DNA of 13,274 bases, from the NCBI GenBank assembly GCA_900754775.1, contig CAAEDZ010000249.1, positions 1 through 13,274 of the forward strand. Direction: 5' to 3'. Shown one piece after another: positions 8,010-13,274 of this stretch. The position numbers and the translations under genes are program-made. The stretch is from Clostridia bacterium (GTDB lineage: Bacteria; Bacillota_A; Clostridia; Christensenellales; Aristaeellaceae). Positions within the stretch are counted from its first letter, which is position 1, and the number at the start of each line of letters is the position of its first letter. Under the pieces are notes generated by a model. It ran no database searches. It worked only from the letters and a program-made list of their open reading frames with translations, and was not told the origin of the DNA.

Positions 8010-8059
8010 ATCATACACGAGCGGCGGGAAATTACAAGGCGTTACGGCGAAATTTCACG
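8010..8059 (-). promoter_or_regulatory. Promoter of the upstream CotH gene with upstream CGTGAA element
   Basis: On the minus strand, -35 TTGTAA (8032-8037) and -10 TATGAT (8010-8015) have a 16-base spacer. The CGTGAA hexamer (8054-8059) again lies 16 bases upstream of the -35 box, here inside the last codons of the LtaS-like gene. The CGTGTATGATAAC core is identical to that of the other CotH promoter. The leader to the TTG start is about 110 bases and contains a GCGGCC-GCAT-GGCCGC hairpin, whereas the paralogue's leader is only about 35 bases. Confidence 0.7.
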
Positions 8060-10048
8060 CATTTTTCCAAATCCCGAGCGGCCCAGCTCGTCGCCCTCGC
8101 GGGTGAACTGGCCGACGCAGACGAGGCTGTCCTCCGTGACGCCGTTGGCGCGGGCGATGAGGCGCGTCTCGTCGGCGAAAACGGCGTTTTTGCGCTCGCC
8201 ATCGACGATGATGTCGCTGTAGGTGGTGAAGTTCTGGCCGTAGACGCTGATGGTGGCGGTGCCGGGATCGTAGGTGTAGCTTTCGCAGACGATGGGCGCG
8301 GCGCCCAGTTTCAGCGCCGTGGGCTGGTAGGGCGAGCCGCCCTCGTAGATGTTGTGGTCGCCGTAGAGCATGTCGTATTCCAGCACGCGCAAAAAGGAAA
8401 GGTAGTCCTCCTCATCGCAGTCCGGCCCGAAGTTCTGGTGGAAGCGGGTGAGGATGCCCTCGTGGATGTTGAGCTGCCCAAGCACATAGGCCGAAAGCTG
8501 GAAGGCCTGCAGGTCGCCCCCCTGCATATCAAGGCCGAAGTTGTTCCACAGCACATAGGTGGTCTGGTAGAGGTCGCCCGTGGAAAGGTCGTCCGCCTCG
8601 AGGCCGAGGGCGGGCAGATGGTCGCCGTAAAGCACCAGCACAGTCGGCTCGTCAAAGGCCTCAAGCTCGTCGATCAGCGCGCCGATGAAGGCGTCCACCT
8701 GGGAAAGCTCGTTGACGTAATAGGTCAGCGCCGTTTTGTCCACCGTTTCCGGCGCGGACAGCACGGCGATGTCGCCCTCGACCGCTTCCCCCTCGGCGGG
8801 GTACTTGCCGTGGGACTGCACGGTGACGGTGAAGACAAAGTCCCGCCCCGGCGTGGTGGCGAGGGCCTGCATGGTCTCGCCGGTCAGCACGCTGTCGTGC
8901 GCCCAGCCCAGGGCGTTGTAGGTCAGGCCGTTCATGTACTCCTGCGGCACAAAGCGGTCGAAGCCCAGCTGCGCGTAGACGGTGTTGCGGCCGTAGAAGG
9001 TGCCGGTGTAGTTGTGGACGGCGGTGGCGGTGTAGCCCAGCTCCTTTAAGTTGAAGCAGACCGTTTCGCAGGAGGTGTCCTTGAGGATGGTGTTGTAGGG
9101 GAACTCGCCGGCGGCGAAGTAGTCCAGATTCATGCCGGTGAGTACCTCAAATTCGGTGTTGGCCGTGCCGCCGCCCACGGAGGGCACGCGCAGCTGGCCG
9201 TGCGGGCAGGTTTCCATCAGTTCGCGGAACACGGGGATGGGGTCCGCGGAAAAGGCGGCGTCCTCCAGCGTATCCACGTCGAAGAAGGATTCCAGCTGCA
9301 CAAAGACGACGTTGGGGGTCAGCGGCTCCTCCGCCTCCGGCTCCGGCGCGGCGGTCGGCTCGATGACGTCCCCGGCGATCTCCTCCACCAGTTCCTCGGA
9401 GTATTCCGTGGGCCGGGAGATGCCGAAATCGGCAAACGTGCAGGTGAAGCCGTAGGCAAAGCCATAATCGTGATAGGCATCCACGAGGTTGGTCTTTTCC
9501 CAGTCGATGCCGCCAGCCGTGGTGGACACCCGGGTGACGATCACCGTCAGCGCCGTCACCGCGCAGAACACGCCGAGGCTGAGCGTGCGGTCGAAGTTCT
9601 CCCGCTTGCGGCTTTTGACCACGACGAGCGCCATGCCGGCGATGATCAGCGCAGCGCCCACGAACATGCCGATGATCTCATACCACTTAAAGTAGACGGT
9701 GATCATTTTCAGCCCGTCGGGGATGAGCAGCACATCGCGCGTGGTGAAGGGCAGCACGCGCGTTTTCTGGATGATGGCGTTGACCGCCCCCAGCACCAGC
9801 CAGAGGATGCCCAGCAGCCAGCGCACGCCGCGGCGGCGGCGGAACAGCTCGGCAAAGAGGAAGGTGTTGAAGATGATCTCCACGTTAAAGAGGAACATCC
9901 ACGGATGTCCCTGCAAAAAGAGGAGGAGTTTTTCAAGGGATTGATGGTTGAGAAGCTCGACGGCGAGCGCCACCAGCAGCGAGATGGGCAGCATGTACCA
10001 CACCTCGCGGACAAAGCGGCGCAGCGCCTGCGCGCGCGTGGAAGCCAT
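8042..10048 (-). CDS. LtaS-like membrane sulfatase-fold phosphoglycerol transferase with C-terminal extension
   Basis: This 668-residue protein starts at an ATG preceded by a GGGGGT box. Five hydrophobic helices lie at about 16-33, 51-69, 77-93, 125-144 and 158-174, followed by an outside-facing alkaline-phosphatase/sulfatase-fold domain from about 245 to 560. Counterparts of the LtaS active site are visible: E253 in VFVQLES, nucleophile T295 in GGGTANTEFEVLTG, R354 in FYGRN, H413 in QSHG, and D476-H477 in YGDHLP. Enzymes of this family move glycerol-phosphate from phosphatidylglycerol onto a growing teichoic polymer outside the membrane. Residues about 578-640 are an added beta-rich segment (VYGQNFTTYSDIIVDGE...ADETRLIA) resembling an IPT/TIG immunoglobulin-like domain, not part of canonical LtaS. 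The gene follows the DUF1385 gene by 12 bases, so they are co-transcribed. A polymer other than lipoteichoic acid is possible. Confidence 0.88.
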   Translation of the reverse strand: MASTRAQALRRFVREVWYMLPISLLVALAVELLNHQSLEKLLLFLQGHPWMFLFNVEIIFNTFLFAELFRRRRGVRWLLGILWLVLGAVNAIIQKTRVLPFTTRDVLLIPDGLKMITVYFKWYEIIGMFVGAALIIAGMALVVVKSRKRENFDRTLSLGVFCAVTALTVIVTRVSTTAGGIDWEKTNLVDAYHDYGFAYGFTCTFADFGISRPTEYSEELVEEIAGDVIEPTAAPEPEAEEPLTPNVVFVQLESFFDVDTLEDAAFSADPIPVFRELMETCPHGQLRVPSVGGGTANTEFEVLTGMNLDYFAAGEFPYNTILKDTSCETVCFNLKELGYTATAVHNYTGTFYGRNTVYAQLGFDRFVPQEYMNGLTYNALGWAHDSVLTGETMQALATTPGRDFVFTVTVQSHGKYPAEGEAVEGDIAVLSAPETVDKTALTYYVNELSQVDAFIGALIDELEAFDEPTVLVLYGDHLPALGLEADDLSTGDLYQTTYVLWNNFGLDMQGGDLQAFQLSAYVLGQLNIHEGILTRFHQNFGPDCDEEDYLSFLRVLEYDMLYGDHNIYEGGSPYQPTALKLGAAPIVCESYTYDPGTATISVYGQNFTTYSDIIVDGERKNAVFADETRLIARANGVTEDSLVCVGQFTREGDELGRSGFGKMREISP

Positions 10049-10060
10049 GGCGTACCCCCG

Positions 10061-11116
10061 TTATGCGTTGGCGTTGTTTTCCACCGCCGCCGCGGCCTCG
10101 GGAGCAGGCGGCGCGGTCTGCGCGAGGGTGTCGGCGTCCACGAGGGCGCGCGGGCGCGTCTCGCGCTCCGGGTAGCCCTCGGCGCCGGGGATCACGCGCA
10201 GCATGGATTCGATGGCGCACTGGATCATGCCGTCGTCCGGCTCGCGGGTGGTGATGTGCTGGATGGCCACGCCCGGCGCGGAGATGATGCGCGTCAGGCG
10301 GCTGTCGTGCCGGCCGGCGTACTGAATGAGTTCATAGCCGATGGAGATGAGGATGGGGAAGGTGAGGATCTTCAGCCCTGTGCGCAAAAACGGGTTGTCC
10401 ACGCGGATGAACATGGAAACAACGATGCCCACCAGCAGCATAAGCACGAGGAACGATGTGCCGCAGCGGGGGTGGAAGCGCTTTTGCGCGCGCACGTTTT
10501 CCACCGTCAAAGGCAGGCCCTTTTCGTAGCAGAAGATGGTCTTGTGTTCCGCGCCGTGGTACTGGTAGGTGCGGCGGATGTCCTTCATCAGCGCCGTGGC
10601 CATCACGTAGGCAAGGAAGATAACGATGCGGATGACGCCCTCGAACACGCTGCGCAGAAAGTAGTTCTGGGCGATGGAGGGGAAGGCCATGGACAGCCAC
10701 GTATACAACTGCACCGGCAGGTACATGAACAACAGCACCGCCAGCGCCACCGCCAGCACCGTGGCGATGGGCATCATGAACTTTTCCAGAAGGTCTTCCA
10801 TTTTCAGCGCGAATTTGGATTTCTTCGCCCGCCGCGCCTGTTTTTCCGCCTCCTCCTCGGCGGCCATGCCGGAGAGGTCCGCCGAGCGCATCAGGCACTT
10901 GTAGCCGATGGCCAGCGAGTCGATGAGGCCAAAGATGCCGCGGATGAAGGGCTTTTTGCAGATGGCGGGGCGCTCCTTGCGTACCGTTGGGAAGACTTCA
11001 ATCTCCACATCGCCGGCGGTGTTGCGCACGGACATGGCCGTGTGGACGCTGCCGCGCATCATCACGCCTTCCAAAAGCGCCTGACCGCCGATGTTGGTGT
11101 ACTTGCTCTTTGCCAT
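10061..11116 (-). CDS. yqhQ: DUF1385 / YqhQ-like membrane protein
   Basis: This 351-residue protein matches the DUF1385 family (Bacillus YqhQ). The start is taken at the ATG at 11116, with AAAGGA a few bases upstream; a GTG five codons earlier would consume that site. Family hallmarks are IGGQALLEGVMMRG (9-22), YHGAEHKTI (186-194) and the HPRCGTSF motif (215-222), whose His and Cys could bind metal. Membrane helices lie at about 113-137, 155-177, 221-237 and 247-265. The last 40 residues are Ala/Pro/Glu-rich and probably disordered. The family's function is not established, although it is sometimes labelled a metal-dependent enzyme. It is the first gene of a two-gene unit with the LtaS-like gene (12-base gap), which points to a role at the cell envelope (inference). 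Confidence 0.88.
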   Translation of the reverse strand: MAKSKYTNIGGQALLEGVMMRGSVHTAMSVRNTAGDVEIEVFPTVRKERPAICKKPFIRGIFGLIDSLAIGYKCLMRSADLSGMAAEEEAEKQARRAKKSKFALKMEDLLEKFMMPIATVLAVALAVLLFMYLPVQLYTWLSMAFPSIAQNYFLRSVFEGVIRIVIFLAYVMATALMKDIRRTYQYHGAEHKTIFCYEKGLPLTVENVRAQKRFHPRCGTSFLVLMLLVGIVVSMFIRVDNPFLRTGLKILTFPILISIGYELIQYAGRHDSRLTRIISAPGVAIQHITTREPDDGMIQCAIESMLRVIPGAEGYPERETRPRALVDADTLAQTAPPAPEAAAAVENNANA

Positions 11117-11159
11117 AGAATATCCTTTCACGCGCCGGGGCGCATTCTTTCCTTCCTAC

Positions 11160-11187
11160 ATTATACACCATCTCCCCGCCATGTCAA
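11160..11187 (-). promoter_or_regulatory. yqhQ: Consensus sigma-A promoter for the DUF1385-LtaS unit
   Basis: On the minus strand a perfect -35 TTGACA (11182-11187) and a perfect -10 TATAAT (11160-11165) are 16 bases apart, with GTG before the -10 box. It is the strongest promoter in the window. A small GCGCC/GGCGC hairpin (11132-11143) lies in the short leader just upstream of the ribosome binding site. Confidence 0.85.
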
Positions 11188-11236
11188 ACGCGCGGGCGGG
11201 ACATAAATGTGTTTTTTGCGTGTCATCGGCACAAAG

Positions 11237-11298
11237 CGTGAACAAACCGTGAACTTGCGCGTTAAAACATTGTATCCTGCGCCGCTTTGTGCTATAAT
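11237..11298 (+). promoter_or_regulatory. Promoter of the parvulin gene with repeated CGTGAA elements
   Basis: -35 TTGTAT (11270-11275) and -10 TATAAT (11293-11298) are 17 bases apart. Upstream, CGTGAA occurs twice (11237-11242 and 11248-11253), with a related CGTTAA at 11260-11265, a spacing of 11-12 bases, about one helical turn. The second hexamer is 16 bases from the -35 box, the same distance as in both CotH promoters. The transcribed leader contains a GCCGA/TCGGC hairpin (11303-11317). Confidence 0.75.
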
Positions 11299-11353
11299 CG
11301 GAGCCGATAGCGTCGGCGCGTGCCGGCGCGGCAACGACAAGGAGGAACATCCC

Positions 11354-12817
11354 ATGACCCTGAAGCGTATACTCTGCGCCCTGCTGTGCGCGCTGATGCT
11401 CGCCTCCATCCCGGCGCTGGCCGAGGAAGCCGCCGAGGCCGTCCCCGCCGAAGAAACAGCCGTGGAAGAGACCGCTGTGGAAGAGACCGCCGAAGAAGCG
11501 CCCCTGACCGAGGCGGACAAGGACGCGCGCATTGCCGAACTGGAGGCCCAGGTGGCCGATTTGCAGGCGCAGGTGGATGCCTACCACCGCAAGGAGATCG
11601 TCGCCTCGTTCGACGGCGGCGAGGTGCCGCTTTCCGAGGCGGAGGAGCTCTATGAGAACACCGCCAACCAGTACGCCCAGATGGGCATCGACGTGGTGGC
11701 CTACGGCATGGACGGCGCGCTGCGCGAAGTGGTGGTGAACACGCTGGCCGAGGAAGCCATCGTACTCTACATGGCCGATCAGCTCGGTCTGGGCCTGACC
11801 GAGGAGCAGCAGACGCAGTTTGCCGCGGACGCGCAGTCCACCTACGAGGGCCTCGTGGACAGCTACTACCAGACCTATCTGACCGGCTCCGACGAGGAGG
11901 AGGGTCTGGCCACCGCCGCGCAGGCGCTCAACGACATGGGCTATGACTACGACTACTACTACAACGCTCTGGTCGACAACCAGCTCATCACCAATGTCTA
12001 CGACTACGTGACCAGGGACGTCGCCGTCTCCGAGGAGGAGATCGAGGCCGCCTACGACGAGAACGTCGCCGCCGACGAGGCCAACTACGCCGACCCCTAT
12101 CAGTTCGAGAACGCCTTCATGAACGGCACGACCATCTACTACACGCCCGAGGGCTACCGCAACGTCAAGCACATCCTCTTCAAGTTCGACGACGAGCAGG
12201 CCGCCCGCTACGACGAGCTTTCCACCCGCCTTGCCGACCTTGAGGCCGAGCAGCTCGCCGCCGTGGAGGCCGCCGAAGCCACCCCCGCGCCCGAAGCCAC
12301 CGGGACCGCGACCGATGAGACCGCGACCGCCGCGCCCACCGAGGCGCCGCGCGCCATCACCGAGATCGAGGCCGACATCGCTGAGACCAACGCCGACCTC
12401 GACGCCCTCTACGCCGAACTGATGCCCGAGGCTGAGTCCGCCATCGAGCGCTTCAACGCCGGCGAGGACATCGACGCCCTCATCGCCGAACTGAGCGACG
12501 ACAACATGCCCGAGAGCGGCTACGCCGTTTCCGAGACCGCCGACGCCTCCCTGCAGGCGTGGGATCCTGCCTTCACCGCGGGCGCGCTCTCCGTGGAAGA
12601 GGTGGGCGGCCTTTCCGCCCCGGTGCGCGGCGTGTACGGCATCCACCTGATCTACTACGCCGGCGACATCACCCCCGGCGCCACGGCGCTCGAAGATGTA
12701 CACGACGAGGTCGAGGCGCAGGCTTTGCAGGCGAAGATCAGCGAGACCTACGGCGCGCAGATCGACGCCTGGAAGACCGAGCTGAATCTGGTCACCTACC
12801 CCGAGAACCTGGCGTAA
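11354..12817 (+). CDS. Secreted parvulin-type (PpiC/PrsA/SurA-like) peptidyl-prolyl isomerase with split catalytic domain
   Basis: This 487-residue protein starts at the ATG at 11354 behind AAGGAGG (11339-11345). A signal peptide (about 1-23, ending ALA) lacks a lipobox cysteine, so it is secreted or signal-anchored rather than a typical PrsA lipoprotein. An acidic AVEET repeat stretch (about 24-50) and a short coiled coil (55-78) lead into a SurA-N-like helical chaperone region (about 80-260). The parvulin domain starts at YRNVKHILF (268-276, H273), is interrupted at about 283-355, and resumes as AESAIERFNAGEDIDALIAE through GYAV...GIHLIYY (429-435, H431). The insertion combines a helical segment, an Ala/Thr/Pro/Glu linker and a second helical segment. 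Members of the family help exported proteins fold at the membrane-wall interface, so surface proteins such as the CotH anchors are plausible clients (inference). It is transcribed divergently from the DUF1385 gene. Confidence 0.87.
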   Translation: MTLKRILCALLCALMLASIPALAEEAAEAVPAEETAVEETAVEETAEEAPLTEADKDARIAELEAQVADLQAQVDAYHRKEIVASFDGGEVPLSEAEELYENTANQYAQMGIDVVAYGMDGALREVVVNTLAEEAIVLYMADQLGLGLTEEQQTQFAADAQSTYEGLVDSYYQTYLTGSDEEEGLATAAQALNDMGYDYDYYYNALVDNQLITNVYDYVTRDVAVSEEEIEAAYDENVAADEANYADPYQFENAFMNGTTIYYTPEGYRNVKHILFKFDDEQAARYDELSTRLADLEAEQLAAVEAAEATPAPEATGTATDETATAAPTEAPRAITEIEADIAETNADLDALYAELMPEAESAIERFNAGEDIDALIAELSDDNMPESGYAVSETADASLQAWDPAFTAGALSVEEVGGLSAPVRGVYGIHLIYYAGDITPGATALEDVHDEVEAQALQAKISETYGAQIDAWKTELNLVTYPENLA

Positions 12818-12826
12818 AACGCGCTT

Positions 12827-12855
12827 AGCCCGTCCCGCTTTTCGCGGGGCGGGCT
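12827..12855 (+). terminator. GC-rich terminator stem lacking a T tract (first of two direct copies)
   Basis: AGCCCGTCCCGC and GCGGGGCGGGCT form a 12-bp stem with one G-T pair and a TTTTC loop, ten bases after the parvulin stop codon. It is followed by CAGGATG rather than T residues, so on its own it is probably a poor intrinsic terminator. The same 29 bases recur at 13056-13084. Confidence 0.7.
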
Positions 12856-13055
12856 CAGGATGTTGACAAAGTCAACAGACTGACAGAGCGTTGAGAAAGT
12901 CTGCAAGCCAAGGAAGCTGTACTTGCATCCAAGGGAGCTTACATAGACGTAAGTGACCGCAGGATGCAAGTGCAGCTGACGCAGGAAGCAAAAATCGCCT
13001 CTGATTTTTATATATCAGAGCGATTTTTGCGGTTGTGGGCTTTGTCAGCGCTCTG
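12856..13055. other. Hairpin-rich, lower-GC element between duplicated terminator stems
   Basis: These 200 bases have no plausible coding frame but dense inverted repeats: TGTTGAC-AAA-GTCAACA (12861-12877), CAGACT/AGTCTG (12876-12881 with 12898-12903), a 16-bp stem with a single G-T pair (12915-12930 with 12962-12977) whose loop holds CTTAC/GTAAG, and a 17-bp stem at 12988-13030. The outer ends (12850-12877 and 13034-13061) are inverted copies at 22 of 28 positions. The composition is more AT-rich than the neighbours. It could be a non-autonomous mobile repeat or a structured RNA; the sequence does not decide. Confidence 0.6.
12988..13030. terminator. Bidirectional intrinsic terminator
   Basis: GCAAAAATCGC pairs with GCGATTTTTGC and TCTGAT with ATCAGA, with one bulged C and an AT-rich 8-base loop. 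The A5 and T5 runs flank the stem so that transcripts from either side end in U5. It could stop read-through from the parvulin gene and also terminate the leftward gene at the right edge. Confidence 0.65.
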
Positions 13056-13089
13056 AGCCCGTCCCGCTTTTCGCGGGGCGGGCTTTTTT
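13056..13089 (+). terminator. Intrinsic terminator with T6 tract (second copy)
   Basis: This is a second perfect copy of the 29-base stem seen at 12827-12855, here followed by TTTTTT, giving a complete rightward intrinsic terminator. It probably was the original terminator of the parvulin gene, now 240 bases downstream of the stop codon. Confidence 0.85.
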
Positions 13090-13095
13090 GTGCCG

Positions 13096-13124
13096 TTGCA
13101 GAGTTTACACAGGCGTGGTATAAT
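13096..13124 (+). promoter_or_regulatory. Possible rightward promoter
   Basis: TTGCAG (13096-13101) and a perfect TATAAT (13119-13124) are 17 bases apart, directly after the terminator. It points into sequence read here as the end of a leftward gene, so it would drive an antisense transcript or an unseen rightward gene whose ATG could be 13179-13181 (GGAGGG ten bases upstream). Confidence 0.4.
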
Positions 13125-13130
13125 GCAAAA

Positions 13131-13274
13131 TCACCGGCTGACCCGGGAAAATCTTTGCGCGCGGAGGGAACGTCCTTCATGGCATTCAAAAAATGCGAAC
13201 AGCAGCGTCAACAATGTCACCGCAACGATCGCCACCCAGATACGTACCGCCCCCTTCCCCTTCCTTGCGCCGCC
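13131..13274 (-). CDS. Probable C-terminus of a membrane protein, cut by the window edge
   Basis: On the minus strand a frame open from the window edge encodes 47 residues before TGA at 13131-13133. Basic residues (RKGKG) precede a convincing membrane helix (about 10-29: VRIWVAIVAVTLLTLLFAFF), then a basic tail of about 18 residues. A run of T at second codon positions over the helix is hard to explain by chance. The gene would converge on the parvulin gene, with the bidirectional terminator between them. The rightward alternative with its own promoter and ribosome binding site remains possible, so confidence is moderate. No family can be assigned from so short a tail. Confidence 0.4.
   Translation of the reverse strand, partial: GGARKGKGAVRIWVAIVAVTLLTLLFAFFECHEGRSLRAQRFSRVSR

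Noticed and set aside
7896..8018. GTG at 8018 as start of the upstream CotH gene
   Set aside because: The codon lies immediately before and within the -10 region of its own promoter and has no ribosome binding site; the TTG at 7895 follows AGGAGGT.
9200..11206. 668-codon rightward open frame across the LtaS-like and DUF1385 genes
   Set aside because: It spans two well-supported genes on the other strand and is His/Asp/Arg/Gln-rich, typical of a high-GC shadow.
11156..12703. 515-codon leftward open frame opposite the parvulin gene
   Set aside because: Gly/Val/Leu-rich low-complexity translation opposite a gene with a signal peptide, ribosome binding site and PPIase motifs.
12863..12891. TTGACA as a -35 box for an RNA within the structured element
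   Set aside because: The bases 17 nt downstream (GAGCGT) do not resemble a -10 box, and TTGAC is part of a perfect hairpin.
12872..13189. 105-codon leftward open frame across the structured element and terminator
   Set aside because: It runs through both terminator hairpins and the inverted repeats with mixed composition; no ribosome binding site or domain is visible.
13179..13274. Rightward gene starting MAFKKCEQQ
   Set aside because: Has a possible promoter and GGAGGG box, but the peptide is Cys/His/Gln/Pro-rich and the opposite strand encodes a convincing membrane helix; kept only as an alternative.

Overview
The window looks like chromosomal DNA of a high-GC member of the Firmicutes, most likely a gut-type Clostridia lineage. 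This is inferred from a YqhQ-type DUF1385 protein, an LtaS-type lipoteichoic acid synthase, AGGAGG ribosome binding sites, TTGACA/TATAAT promoters and strong G/C preference at third codon positions. No species can be named from the sequence alone. There are no tRNA, rRNA or CRISPR signals and no transposase.

Left and centre (1-11187): seven genes all read leftwards. In transcription order they are a DUF1385/YqhQ-like membrane protein (10061-11116), an LtaS-like sulfatase-fold membrane enzyme with a C-terminal extension (8042-10048), two tandem membrane-anchored CotH-kinase proteins each carrying three lamin-tail domains (4797-7895 and 1740-4685), a VTC-domain (polyphosphate polymerase-like) protein (1045-1749), a DUF4956 membrane protein (291-953), and the N-terminus of another single-pass membrane protein cut by the window edge (1-289). 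Promoters are visible before the DUF1385 gene and before each CotH gene. The last four genes overlap or are closely spaced and probably form one transcript. Both CotH genes appear to start at TTG codons with good ribosome binding sites. Their two promoters are near copies of each other, and a 317-bp block of coding sequence is almost identical between them.

Right (11188-12817): a divergent gene encodes a secreted parvulin-type peptidyl-prolyl isomerase whose catalytic domain is split by an Ala/Glu/Thr-rich insertion. Its promoter shares an upstream CGTGAA hexamer, at the same 16-nt distance from the -35 box, with the two CotH promoters.

Far right (12818-13274): a GC-rich terminator hairpin occurs twice as a 29-bp direct repeat. 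The copies flank about 200 bp of lower-GC, hairpin-rich sequence with imperfect inverted ends and a bidirectional terminator, a candidate small mobile repeat or structured RNA. At the edge, the C-terminus of a leftward gene with one membrane helix is probable but not certain.

Working hypothesis: the leftward genes build and modify the cell surface. LtaS would make a glycerol-phosphate polymer outside the membrane. The CotH proteins would be extracytoplasmic protein kinases displayed on lamin-tail modules. The VTC/DUF4956 pair would make and handle a polyanion such as polyphosphate at the inner face. Family memberships are well supported by motifs; the joint function is inference.
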